Assembly: GCF_015706575.1 (NCBI RefSeq)
Contig: NW_024037050.1
Span: forward strand, 3,100,001 to 3,164,000
DNA from: Patiria miniata
Taxonomy: Eukaryota; Echinodermata; Asteroidea; Valvatida; Asterinidae
Direction: 5' to 3'
DNA: 64,000 nucleotides
A model generated the notes under the pieces. It made no database searches. It saw only the letters and a list, made by a program, of their open reading frames with translations, and had not been told where the DNA came from. Below are positions 62,601-64,000 of the stretch, piece by piece (position 1 is the stretch's first letter; each line of letters begins with the position of its first letter). The position numbers and the translations under genes are program-made.

Positions 62601-63421
62601 GTTTTGATTTAGTGTAAGAAATAAGAGCCAAGACATTCAAAATAAATCTAATGTTTAATACTTTAAATCAGGTTGAAATATCCCCCTTCCAATAAAAGAT
62701 CTACCAAATTTAAGTTACTGTTTCATGACATGAAAAATCAATTTGGATTAAATGAATATTTGTATATATACGGGCCATTCTCTAAATGTAGGCTCCTAAG
62801 TGTGAGATTTTGCCTGTCTCACTTTTTTCTGAACATTGCAATCTGCCATTCAAGTGTCATTCAAAATGACTTCAAAACTGATGTATTTGTAATTACATTG
62901 AGGCAAAAGAGGCCTCTCCATTAAAACCTTTCAGTTTGAAACAAAACTACTGAGCAACAAAAAGGCATCCCGATGGTGCATCGAACATGCAACAAGTATC
63001 GGACAACATGCATAAAGAGGAAGTAGAACACTGGAATGCAAATAACAGATTTCAATGACTTTTCCATGACTTTCAATGATAAAGTCCAGAATTTTCAAGG
63101 ATTTTTTTCCAGGACTGTGGGGACCTTGATTGACTTTTCCCTCACCTGTCCGTCTGTGTTCTTCCAGACCCTGTACAGCACCTCGATGGGGAACACGTCC
63201 TGCAGCCCTCGCAGGAAGGCGTTCTTGACGATGCGCAAACCCTGCGCATCCTTCAGCAGGAACCCCGGGTGGTCCATCTCAAAGATGACCTCCCGGAAGT
63301 TCAGGTGCGGGGCCAGGTCCTTGACCACTTCCACGAAGACGTCCACGTTCCACGTGGTGGGCTGGGAGCTGGGGTCGGTCTTGTCCTTGCCCTCGCTCCA
63401 CACACTGCTTCCGGTGATGGA
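23524..63421 (-). CDS. CNOT1: CNOT1, CCR4-NOT complex scaffold (37 exons, 5' part outside window)
   Basis: CNOT1 is the large cytoplasmic/nuclear scaffold on which the CCR4-NOT deadenylase assembles: it holds CAF1/CCR4 nucleases, CNOT9, CNOT2/CNOT3 and CNOT10/11, and is recruited by TTP, Nanos and GW182 proteins to shorten mRNA poly(A) tails. 37 exons joined by eye give 6846 nt, 2281 residues plus stop, all introns GT-AG with matching phases. Order: HEAT-type N-terminal part (residues 1-350 of the visible protein), Gly-rich linker (about 400-650), TTP-binding MIF4G (about 700-870), Thr/Ser linker (870-935), CAF1-binding MIF4G (935-1160), Ser/Thr/Pro linker (1170-1260), CNOT9-binding helices (1265-1480), connector, and C-terminal NOT1 domain (about 1560-2281). 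The vertebrate protein is about 2370 residues, so about 300 N-terminal residues lie beyond the right edge; the total would exceed the vertebrate length mainly because of the Gly-rich linker. No frameshift or internal stop was seen. Confidence 0.97.
24232..24366 (-). CDS. CNOT1: CNOT1 visible exon 36 (NOT1 C-terminal domain)
   Basis: Last base of R2208 and residues 2209-2252 plus two bases of K2253: [40 protein letters not shown]. Acceptor ccccaag after a strong pyrimidine tract; donor gtaagt. Confidence 0.98.
24528..24660 (-). CDS. CNOT1: CNOT1 visible exon 35 (NOT1 C-terminal domain)
   Basis: Two bases of G2164 and residues 2165-2207 plus two bases of R2208: [43 protein letters not shown]. 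Donor gtgaga. Confidence 0.98.
24661..25270. other. CNOT1 intron, no clear feature
   Basis: A G-run near 24985-25000 and a weak tRNA-like stretch near 25126-25190 (gagttggaatccc) are the only marks. Neither is enough to call an element. Confidence 0.35.
25271..25520 (-). CDS. CNOT1: CNOT1 visible exon 34 (NOT1 C-terminal domain)
   Basis: Residues 2081-2163 plus one base of G2164: [68 protein letters not shown]. Donor gtaact, phase 1. Confidence 0.98.
25719..25755. repeat. 12-bp-stem hairpin in CNOT1 intron
   Basis: tttccaacgctg pairs with cagcgttggaaa around a 10-base centre. A second inverted pair, ctggttccctgac / gtcagggaaccag, lies at 25849-25932, so the intron holds two small foldbacks. 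Confidence 0.6.
26509..26766 (-). CDS. CNOT1: CNOT1 visible exon 33 (NOT1 C-terminal domain)
   Basis: Residues 1995-2080: [72 protein letters not shown]. This is the most conserved block of the NOT1 C-terminal domain. It is GC-richer than its introns. Phase 0; donor gtaagg. Confidence 0.98.
26767..27832. other. CNOT1 intron, nothing recognised
   Basis: 1066 bp with no repeat, SINE or coding signal that I can identify. Confidence 0.4.
27833..27937 (-). CDS. CNOT1: CNOT1 visible exon 32 (NOT1 C-terminal domain)
   Basis: Residues 1960-1994: [20 protein letters not shown] then [15 protein letters not shown]. The only in-phase AG acceptor adds one Gln before GWPMYAQ compared with vertebrates (QQKQGW against QQKGW). 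Donor gtaaaa. Confidence 0.96.
28105..28335. repeat. imperfect inverted-repeat element in CNOT1 intron
   Basis: The left arm gtgtactggcgtttgttt then atggtgtaaatcgagga pairs imperfectly with the right arm tccttgatttacaccataaa then ccaacgtccgagttcacgtg. Probably a MITE; target duplication unclear. Confidence 0.5.
28363..28480 (-). CDS. CNOT1: CNOT1 visible exon 31 (NOT1 C-terminal domain)
   Basis: Last base of C1920 and residues 1921-1959: [20 protein letters not shown] then [19 protein letters not shown]. Acceptor catttgcag, donor gtaaac, exit phase 0. Confidence 0.97.
28565..29035. repeat. interspersed repeat (TTCCATGACTTTCC family)
   Basis: It shares gagcaccacaaaagcatcac, gaacatgcaacaagtat and ttccatgact...ccaggattttccagga with 62930-63125. 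Two copies of one family in two CNOT1 introns. Confidence 0.6.
29035..29160. repeat. interspersed repeat copy 1 of 3 (GATCAGAAACTAAACC)
   Basis: Contains ccactggatcagaaactaaa, ccatcatggt...tcaagtcaagaagacttgaa and tttcatcacatccagagacc. Copies 2 and 3 are at 30925-31045 and 32620-32755. Confidence 0.65.
29386..29430. repeat. (TA)n(GA)n microsatellite beside exon 30 donor
   Basis: tatatatata followed by gagagagaga repeats. In the gene's sense this is a CT-repeat then TA-repeat tract beginning 22 nt after the weak gtactt donor of visible exon 30. Confidence 0.85.
29453..29616 (-). CDS. CNOT1: CNOT1 visible exon 30 (NOT1 C-terminal domain)
   Basis: Residues 1866-1919 plus two bases of C1920: [48 protein letters not shown]. 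The donor gtactt is weak and is followed 22 nt later by a CT-repeat tract. The exon length (164 nt) is not a multiple of three, so skipping would shift the frame. Confidence 0.95.
29662..30187. repeat. minisatellite, unit of about 20 bp (AACTCATCACAAGTCAATCGC)
   Basis: About 25 units with point variation between visible exons 30 and 29. Shares the cacaagtc core with arrays in four other CNOT1 introns. Confidence 0.85.
30363..30599 (-). CDS. CNOT1: CNOT1 visible exon 29 (NOT1 C-terminal domain)
   Basis: Residues 1787-1865: [71 protein letters not shown]. Phase 0 at both ends; donor gtaaca. Its first codon is ATG but it is an internal exon. Confidence 0.97.
30740..30895. repeat. diverged relative of the GGGCCC MITE
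   Basis: Contains tatgcttactgtaagcacag and gcaagcagagccatgggattt then ggccctgg, similar to the right part of 31079-31341. Confidence 0.5.
30925..31045. repeat. interspersed repeat copy 2 of 3 (GATCAGAAACTAAACC)
   Basis: Contains ccactggatcagaaactaaa and gaagacttgaatcattgaaa then agtttcatcacatccagag. It lies directly left of the GGGCCC MITE. Confidence 0.65.
31079..31341. mobile_element. GGCCCAATTTCATAGCGCTGC inverted-repeat MITE
   Basis: Near-perfect terminal inverted repeats: ggcccaatttcatagcgctg and cagcgctatgaaattgggcc, flanked by cag on each side (3-bp duplication). Nonautonomous. Diverged relatives are at 30740-30895 and 49265-49530. Confidence 0.75.
32234..32468 (-). CDS. CNOT1: CNOT1 visible exon 28 (NOT1 C-terminal domain)
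   Basis: Last base of G1708 and residues 1709-1786: [69 protein letters not shown]. Very close to vertebrates. Donor gtaaag, phase 0. Confidence 0.97.
32620..32755. repeat. interspersed repeat copy 3 of 3 (GATCAGAAACTAAACC)
   Basis: Contains gatcagaaactaaacctttt and tcaagtcacaaagacttgaa then tttcatcacatccagagac. It is followed by a piece of the tcctccaaaatcc family at 32780-32830. Confidence 0.6.
33371..33537 (-). CDS. CNOT1: CNOT1 visible exon 27 (NOT1 C-terminal domain)
   Basis: Residues 1653-1707 plus two bases of G1708: [43 protein letters not shown]. Matches the vertebrate [15 protein letters not shown]. Donor gtaagt, phase 2. Confidence 0.96.
33905..34013 (-). CDS. CNOT1: CNOT1 visible exon 26
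   Basis: Last base of R1616 and residues 1617-1652: [20 protein letters not shown] then [16 protein letters not shown]. Less conserved than its neighbours, but the frame and spacing (vertebrate [20 protein letters not shown]) hold. Donor gtgggt. Confidence 0.95.
34190..34450. repeat. minisatellite, unit of about 22 bp (GGGTTATGGGGTATGCAGGAT)
   Basis: About 12 units between visible exons 26 and 25. G-rich on the plus strand. The two open frames across it are low-complexity shadows. Confidence 0.85.
34926..35074 (-). CDS. CNOT1: CNOT1 visible exon 25
   Basis: Residues 1567-1615 plus two bases of R1616: [45 protein letters not shown]. Exit phase 2 at gtgagt. Confidence 0.96.
35248..35605 (-). 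mobile_element. tRNA-headed SINE (minus strand)
   Basis: On the minus strand the head has A box gtggtccaatggttacag and B box gggttcgaaccc. The far end is an (aat)n run at 35248-35282. Same head type as the SINE at 56611-57026. Confidence 0.7.
35795..35986 (-). CDS. CNOT1: CNOT1 visible exon 24
   Basis: Residues 1503-1566: [55 protein letters not shown]. It starts the connector to the C-terminal NOT1 domain. Donor gttagt (A to T at +3), phase 0. Confidence 0.96.
36545..36850. repeat. interspersed repeat (three copies in CNOT1 introns)
   Basis: Shares, in opposite orientation, the tgactg/cagtca-rich sequence of 45660-45860 and 61430-61620: cttgcctgcttttgttgact against agtcaacagacaaaagcagg, and gatgcaggattgacag-like pieces. 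Confidence 0.55.
37056..37175 (-). CDS. CNOT1: CNOT1 visible exon 23
   Basis: Residues 1463-1502: [20 protein letters not shown] then [18 protein letters not shown]. Aligns with the vertebrate [22 protein letters not shown]. Donor gtaatg, phase 0. Confidence 0.96.
37243..37617. mobile_element. 375-bp TTAA-flanked element (piggyBac-like MITE)
   Basis: TTAA then ccctaac at the left and gttaggg then TTAA at the right. The interior is made of gaggattttgcaggatt repeats also seen at 44490-44790 and 32780-32830. TTAA duplication with CCC-starting ends is the piggyBac hallmark. Confidence 0.6.
37960..38110. repeat. interspersed repeat, copy also at 43970-44115
   Basis: Contains gtgaatcagaaactaaacct, acaaatgttagtttaatcat and tttaatgatttcttcaaaca then ttttatcagttcacta. 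The copy in the next-but-several intron is nearly identical. Confidence 0.65.
38254..38358 (-). CDS. CNOT1: CNOT1 visible exon 22
   Basis: Residues 1428-1462: [20 protein letters not shown] then [15 protein letters not shown]. Phase 0. Its acceptor and first 16 bases are duplicated 61 bp upstream in the intron (see the direct repeat at 38343-38446). The inner acceptor at 38358 keeps the vertebrate alignment. Confidence 0.96.
38343..38446. repeat. 43-bp direct repeat duplicating the exon 22 acceptor
   Basis: 38343-38385 and 38404-38446 are identical and 61 bp apart. The inner copy contains the exon 22 acceptor and first 16 coding bases; the outer copy places an identical acceptor at 38419 in the intron. 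Confidence 0.9.
38696..38836 (-). CDS. CNOT1: CNOT1 visible exon 21
   Basis: Residues 1381-1427: [47 protein letters not shown]. Matches the vertebrate [22 protein letters not shown]. Phase 0; donor gtaagt. Confidence 0.96.
39347..39684. mobile_element. 338-bp TTAA-flanked element (piggyBac-like MITE)
   Basis: TTAA 39343-39346 then ccctaaagag; right end aagttataggg then TTAA 39685-39688. The inverted termini share CCCTA. No coding frame. It sits in the intron between visible exons 21 and 20. Confidence 0.65.
39788..39943 (-). CDS. CNOT1: CNOT1 visible exon 20 (CNOT9-binding region)
   Basis: Residues 1329-1380: [52 protein letters not shown]. Phase 0; donor gtaact. A 338-bp TTAA-flanked insertion ends 103 bp from it in the downstream intron. 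Confidence 0.97.
39944..40448. other. CNOT1 intron, nothing recognised
   Basis: AT-rich 505-bp intron without an identifiable repeat. Confidence 0.4.
40449..40589 (-). CDS. CNOT1: CNOT1 visible exon 19 (CNOT9-binding region)
   Basis: Residues 1282-1328: [47 protein letters not shown]. Nearly invariant helices of the CNOT9-binding domain. Phase 0; donor gtaaat. Confidence 0.97.
40590..41657. other. CNOT1 intron, nothing recognised
   Basis: AT-rich intron of 1068 bp; no coding or repeat signal that I can identify. Confidence 0.4.
41658..42017 (-). CDS. CNOT1: CNOT1 visible exon 18 (Ser/Thr/Pro linker into CNOT9-binding region)
   Basis: Residues 1162-1281: [20 protein letters not shown], then a linker of about 80 residues rich in Thr, Pro, Ser and Ala, then [19 protein letters not shown], equal to the vertebrate QYSYHDINVYSLAGLAPHI. 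Phase 0 at both ends; donor gtgggg. Confidence 0.96.
42018..42841. other. CNOT1 intron with a G-run
   Basis: Only a G tract at about 42437-42452 and a short hairpin (atcaccatgtggtgat, near 42758) stand out. Confidence 0.4.
42842..43087 (-). CDS. CNOT1: CNOT1 visible exon 17 (CAF1-binding MIF4G end)
   Basis: Residues 1080-1161: [71 protein letters not shown]. Phase 0 at both ends. It ends the CAF1-binding domain. Confidence 0.97.
43149..43411 (+). mobile_element. tRNA-headed SINE (plus strand)
   Basis: Head gcgtagcggtacttccc with B box gggttcaaatccc. Its 3' part is gaggaatccttggtttcatt then accagaaataaataa, a tail shared with the repeat at 46625-46831. Confidence 0.65.
44470..44790. repeat. 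minisatellite (CATCCTCAATCCTCCAAAATC), ends CCCTAACC/GGTTAGGG
   Basis: About 7 units of 30-40 bp between accctaacc and ggttagggt. It is the inverted relative of the interior of the TTAA element at 37243-37617, but no TTAA flanks are seen here. Confidence 0.7.
44971..45087 (-). CDS. CNOT1: CNOT1 visible exon 16 (CAF1-binding MIF4G)
   Basis: Residues 1041-1079: [20 protein letters not shown] then [17 protein letters not shown]. The acceptor is preceded by an uninterrupted C-run (ccccccccccag), a G-run on the plus strand. Donor gtaaga, phase 0. Confidence 0.97.
45265..45444 (-). CDS. CNOT1: CNOT1 visible exon 15 (CAF1-binding MIF4G)
   Basis: Residues 981-1040: [47 protein letters not shown]. 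The acceptor is ttaatag with its pyrimidine stretch further upstream. Donor gtgagt, phase 0. Confidence 0.97.
45660..45860. repeat. interspersed repeat, second of three copies
   Basis: Shares agtcaacagacaaaagcagg, ggctatcaaccacatacagt and atcctgctttatgcaggat with 36545-36850 (inverted) and 61430-61620 (direct). Confidence 0.55.
46625..46831 (+). mobile_element. SINE-like repeat sharing the 43149 tail
   Basis: Ends gaggaatccttggtttcatt then accagaaacaaataat, the same tail as 43149-43411. The head (gtgttgtccaagggcttgta) resembles 39010-39090. It stops 20 bp from the exon 14 border. Confidence 0.55.
46851..46994 (-). CDS. CNOT1: CNOT1 visible exon 14 (CAF1-binding MIF4G start)
   Basis: Residues 933-980: [41 protein letters not shown]. 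This is the first helix pair of the MIF4G domain that binds the CAF1 (CNOT7/8) deadenylase. Phase 0 at both ends; donor gtaggg. Confidence 0.97.
47190..47395 (-). repeat. SINE-body fragment
   Basis: Contains acccatttactcctggttgg, ttgcccaagggcacacg and gggcagaattacc-like pieces, the inverted body of the SINE family at 61982-62262. Confidence 0.5.
47722..47916 (-). CDS. CNOT1: CNOT1 visible exon 13 (Thr/Ser-rich linker)
   Basis: Residues 868-932, phase 0 at both ends. It starts [14 protein letters not shown] (vertebrate EYGQQSRDPP) and continues as a Thr/Ser/Val-rich low-complexity linker like the vertebrate STTTTVAKTVTVTRP. A trinucleotide-rich antisense reading frame here is a shadow. Confidence 0.94.
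48236..48505 (-). other. unassigned 89-residue open frame in CNOT1 intron
   Basis: It reads through [36 protein letters not shown] and [20 protein letters not shown] to a stop. A plausible acceptor (ctacttgtctag) lies just upstream on the same strand, but no donor follows before the stop. The composition looks protein-like, not low-complexity. I do not recognise the family; it could be a transposon remnant or chance. Confidence 0.3.
48709..48972 (-). mobile_element. tRNA-headed SINE (minus strand)
   Basis: On the minus strand: gtggccaagtggttagggtt, then tgatcagaggttcatgga, ccttgggcaagctac, ctctccaccaggagtataaa and ccggcctgatgagcc. Same family as 61982-62262 and the head at 63950-64000. Confidence 0.7.
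49013..49202 (-). CDS. CNOT1: CNOT1 visible exon 12 (TTP-binding MIF4G end)
   Basis: Last base of T804 and residues 805-867: [53 protein letters not shown]. This is the C-terminal half of the TTP-binding MIF4G domain. Exit phase 0 at gtgagt. Confidence 0.97.
49265..49530. repeat. diverged GGGCCC-type inverted-repeat element
   Basis: Begins ggttggcccagtgaatcatt and ends agccatgaaattgggcac, with ctgcttaccg and gcttactgta pieces inside. Related to the MITE at 31079-31341. Confidence 0.55.
50757..50881 (-). CDS. CNOT1: CNOT1 visible exon 11 (TTP-binding MIF4G)
   Basis: Residues 763-803 plus two bases of T804: [20 protein letters not shown] and [16 protein letters not shown]. Nearly invariant relative to vertebrate CNOT1. 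Acceptor tcttgcag, donor gtgagt. Confidence 0.97.
51059..51234. mobile_element. foldback element with CACAAGTC core
   Basis: Left end ggatgtagttgagtctatca; the reverse complement of the right end is agggatgtagtcgaatccat. Inner arms carry cacaagtcc and its inverse. About 176 bp. Confidence 0.6.
51545..51740. repeat. CACAAGTC foldback array
   Basis: The left part carries acaagtcc/acaagacaagcac units; the right part carries the inverse (gacttgtgattgacttgtaa). The stretch can fold back on itself. It lies 74 bp from exon 10. Confidence 0.65.
51814..51989 (-). CDS. CNOT1: CNOT1 visible exon 10 (TTP-binding MIF4G start)
   Basis: Two bases of G704 and residues 705-762. It contains [32 protein letters not shown] and [16 protein letters not shown], the first helices of the TTP/Nanos-binding MIF4G domain. 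Donor gtgggt (less usual), exit phase 0. Confidence 0.96.
52076..52605 (+). mobile_element. tandem pair of tRNA-headed SINE units with 33-bp inverted repeats
   Basis: 52076-52108 and 52331-52363 are perfect 33-bp inverted repeats (atcaaattaggatttgccc...). Between them is a tRNA-like head (tggtcgagtggtaagacg; gggtttgagtccc). A second unit follows with gggttcaagtccc and a diverged copy of the right arm near 52563-52596. Confidence 0.75.
52706..52964. mobile_element. foldback element with CACAAGTC core, beside exon 9
   Basis: Left arm gtagtcaaggcgctggtga then tggatcacaagtacatcac; the reverse complement of the right arm is cagtcaaggtgcttgtgat then ggagcacaagtaatcac. About 260 bp, ending 30 bp from exon 9. 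Confidence 0.7.
52994..53143 (-). CDS. CNOT1: CNOT1 visible exon 9 (linker)
   Basis: Residues 654-703 plus one base of G704. It contains [17 protein letters not shown] and [13 protein letters not shown], the counterpart of the vertebrate LPAVNNDPF and SGLNQPTFQQSK linker that precedes the TTP-binding domain. Acceptor tgggacag, donor gtgaga, phase 1. Confidence 0.93.
53144..53475. other. CNOT1 intron, nothing recognised
   Basis: 332-bp intron between the Gly-rich exon 8 and exon 9; only a short G run near the exon 9 side. Confidence 0.4.
53476..54247 (-). CDS. CNOT1: CNOT1 visible exon 8 (Gly/Leu/Ser-rich linker)
   Basis: Residues 397-653 plus one base; the longest exon (772 nt). It opens [11 protein letters not shown] and contains [12 protein letters not shown] and KPFPPL, aligning with the vertebrate NLGSAFSTPQS/KAFPPL. 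It then runs for about 180 residues of Gly with Ser, Leu and Phe, in units such as GLGGG and GLSS encoded by 12-bp tandem repeats (for example 53608-53670). Vertebrates have only a short Gly-rich piece here. The exon is probably disordered. Its first codon is ATG, but it lies mid-gene with a good acceptor, so I do not call a start. Confidence 0.93.
54248..55152. other. CNOT1 intron, nothing recognised
   Basis: 905 bp with no identifiable repeat or coding signal. Confidence 0.4.
55153..55291 (-). CDS. CNOT1: CNOT1 visible exon 7
   Basis: Last base of S350 and residues 351-396. It contains [14 protein letters not shown] and [10 protein letters not shown], matching the vertebrate [21 protein letters not shown], then enters the disordered linker (SLSPGIGPQ). 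Acceptor cttgatag, donor gtgaga. Confidence 0.95.
55292..56343. other. CNOT1 intron, nothing recognised
   Basis: 1052 bp; a small atggttatggtt repeat near 55930 is the only pattern seen. Confidence 0.4.
56344..56507 (-). CDS. CNOT1: CNOT1 visible exon 6
   Basis: Residues 296-349 plus two bases of S350. It contains [31 protein letters not shown] and [10 protein letters not shown]. The insert between GGLAPE and LPPET differs from vertebrates in sequence. Exit phase 2. Confidence 0.95.
56611..57026 (+). mobile_element. full-length tRNA-headed SINE with (ATT)n tail
   Basis: Head: A box tggtccaatggttacgg, B box gggttcgaatcc (56664-56675). Body: cttcggatgggacgtaaag, caaggcactttacc, cacgttaaagaacccagtaa. 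Tail: ccttgagtacctaattgctg, then gcgctatataagactccga and (att)n. The tail type is that of DeuSINE/V-SINE-like families mobilised by CR1/L2-type LINEs. Confidence 0.8.
57027..57135 (+). repeat. SINE fragment abutting the full SINE
   Basis: Contains acaggttcaaacca and cctctctccacccaggagta then taaatg, part of the 61982-62262 family. Confidence 0.5.
57193..57432 (-). CDS. CNOT1: CNOT1 visible exon 5
   Basis: Residues 216-295, phase 0 at both ends. It contains [31 protein letters not shown] and [20 protein letters not shown], one of the most conserved stretches of the N-terminal HEAT part. Donor gtgagt after EHG. Confidence 0.97.
57931..58975. repeat. minisatellite, unit of about 22 bp (CATCATAAGTCCATCACAAAGT), with foldback ends
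   Basis: About 40 units between visible exons 5 and 4. The left edge is gctgtagtcaaggcacagg; the right edge turns to the inverse motif (gtgactggacttgtgaat). The same edge sequence bounds the foldback at 52706-52964. Confidence 0.85.
59047..59154 (-). CDS. CNOT1: CNOT1 visible exon 4
   Basis: Residues 180-215, phase 0 at both ends. It contains [20 protein letters not shown] and LHYAWHGQ. Acceptor aaaaccag, donor gtagga. Confidence 0.96.
59757..60070. repeat. tandem duplication of about 180 bp in CNOT1 intron
   Basis: Both halves contain gaaatcaacaaa(c/g)tttgt, aacaatttgaag, gctgaacaatggaacat and ctggatgcagga. AT-rich. Confidence 0.55.
61042..61174 (-). CDS. CNOT1: CNOT1 visible exon 3
   Basis: Last base of W135 and residues 136-179: [20 protein letters not shown] then [16 protein letters not shown]. 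The exon runs on through VQ to the gtatgt donor. An earlier possible donor six bases upstream would remove VQ and break the alignment spacing with vertebrates. Confidence 0.96.
61430..61620. repeat. interspersed repeat, third of three copies
   Basis: Shares tcctgtcaacagacgaaag, atatcaatcacctccagtca and aagcatgg with 45660-45860 and, inverted, 36545-36850. Confidence 0.55.
61982..62262 (+). mobile_element. tRNA-headed SINE (plus strand)
   Basis: Head gtggctgagtggttagggtt and cgtgactcataatctgaggg; body ccttgggcaagccactttac, ctctccacccaggagtataa, ggcatcccatccaggg, ggaaaccagagataaacgcc. The B box is degraded. Confidence 0.7.
62324..62451 (-). CDS. CNOT1: CNOT1 visible exon 2
   Basis: Residues 93-134 plus two bases of W135. 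It contains [15 protein letters not shown] and [15 protein letters not shown], nearly identical to vertebrate CNOT1. Acceptor ccccaccag, donor gtgaga, exit phase 2. Confidence 0.96.
62930..63125. repeat. interspersed repeat (TTCCATGACTTTCC family), second copy
   Basis: actgagcaacaaaaaggcat, ggtgcatcgaacatgcaaca and ttttccatgactttcaatga match 28720-29035. Confidence 0.6.
63146..63421 (-). CDS. CNOT1: CNOT1 visible exon 1 (N-terminal HEAT region)
   Basis: Residues 1-92 of the visible protein, from [16 protein letters not shown] to WKNTDGQ. It starts after a tctcctgcag acceptor and ends at gtgagg; both edges are phase 0. It contains [19 protein letters not shown] and DHPGF, matching the vertebrate NPSLNFKEV/LDHPGF stretch. 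The upstream exon is outside the window. Confidence 0.96.
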
Positions 63422-63949
63422 CTGCAGGAGATGATCAAACTACAGATCAATCTGAGCACTCACTAGGGATGGGATTATGCCTTTTAATTTCCTAAATGTT
63501 TAGCAAAACTGTTAAGAGCCGTTTTAATGTTTAGCCACTTCACAAAGTCTGATGCCTGCCCCAGTATGATTGCACTCAGGCGTGTGGTCACCTTCAGCAC
63601 TATTACAAGATGTAATTGTTCATTAGGCCAAAAAACATAAAAAATTATGGTTACAGTAACCTTATCGACCTTGGATTTTGGGGAACATAGGGGTACACCC
63701 ATGCAAAATGAAAAAGCCGCACAATGAAAAAAAAGAAAAAAGCTGCACTTCTTTTTCATTGGCCATTACTCAATAAATGTTATTCCTATTGGAAAGATTT
63801 TGTTGTTGTTGAAAAGCTCATGAGCAAAACCTGTAAACTATGTATCAGGATTGCGTTGTATTTTTTTGTAAAAGCTGCGAAAAAGATGACATGTTGAGGT
63901 TTTTTATTGGGGGGGGGGAGAGACACTTGATAGATGAAGGCCCTGTTAG
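63422..63949. other. CNOT1 intron, nothing recognised
   Basis: Intron sequence upstream of the first visible exon; a G-run at about 63910-63919 is the only mark. No further CNOT1 exon is found before the window edge. Confidence 0.4.
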
Positions 63950-64000
63950 CAGTGGGGAACGTGGCCTAGTGGTTAGGGTTCGTGACTCATGATCAGAGGG
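63950..64000 (+). mobile_element. SINE head cut by the window edge
   Basis: gtggcctagtggttagggtt then cgtgactcatgatcagaggg is the head of the 61982-62262 family; the rest lies outside. Confidence 0.65.

Noticed and set aside
23524-64000. Intronic H/ACA snoRNAs, known from vertebrate CNOT1 introns
   Set aside because: I looked for paired hairpins followed by H and ACA boxes in repeat-free introns and could not support any by eye. A snoRNA covariance or snoReport-type scan would decide.

Overview
The window is a metazoan nuclear locus dominated by one gene: CNOT1, the scaffold of the CCR4-NOT deadenylase complex. It lies on the minus strand from beyond the right edge (first visible exon 63146-63421) to its stop codon at 23524. 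I recovered 37 consecutive coding exons. All introns are GT-AG, every intron phase agrees, and the joined coding length is 6846 nt (2281 residues plus stop). The exon order follows vertebrate CNOT1 throughout. The 5' exons, roughly the first 300 residues, lie outside the window. No other host gene is supported.

The organism is probably an invertebrate deuterostome, perhaps an echinoderm or hemichordate. I infer this from the high similarity of CNOT1 to the vertebrate protein, intron sizes of 0.16-1.9 kb, tRNA-headed SINEs with CORE-like bodies and (ATT)n tails, and GGGCCCAATTTCATA inverted-repeat elements that I associate with such genomes. The species cannot be fixed by eye.

Layout. 1-8740 and 15438-20690 are two copies of a repeat block (tRNA-like piece, poly-G/C inverted-repeat elements, a satellite of about 165 bp). 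Only the first copy carries a 4-kb array of a 68-bp unit, and that array contains a 1.1-kb higher-order duplication. Only the second copy is interrupted by a 933-bp hairpin-ended element. Between the blocks lie a 3.65-kb foldback element (9907-13561), a 369-bp MITE with a TAA target duplication (13566-13934) and the 3' end of a LINE (14695-15240). A second copy of the MITE, with a TTA duplication, is at 21229-21598. 21602-23360 looks empty. 23361-23523 is the probable CNOT1 3' UTR with an AATAAA signal.

From 23524 to 64000 the CNOT1 introns carry SINEs, MITEs with 3-bp or TTAA duplications, foldback elements built on a CACAAGTC core, and several minisatellites. The coding exons encode, in order, the N-terminal HEAT part, a greatly enlarged Gly/Leu/Ser-rich linker, the TTP-binding MIF4G domain, a Thr/Ser-rich linker, the CAF1-binding MIF4G domain, a Ser/Thr/Pro linker, the CNOT9-binding region and the C-terminal NOT1 superfamily homology domain that binds CNOT2/CNOT3. 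I saw no virus-like element, CRISPR array or functional tRNA gene.
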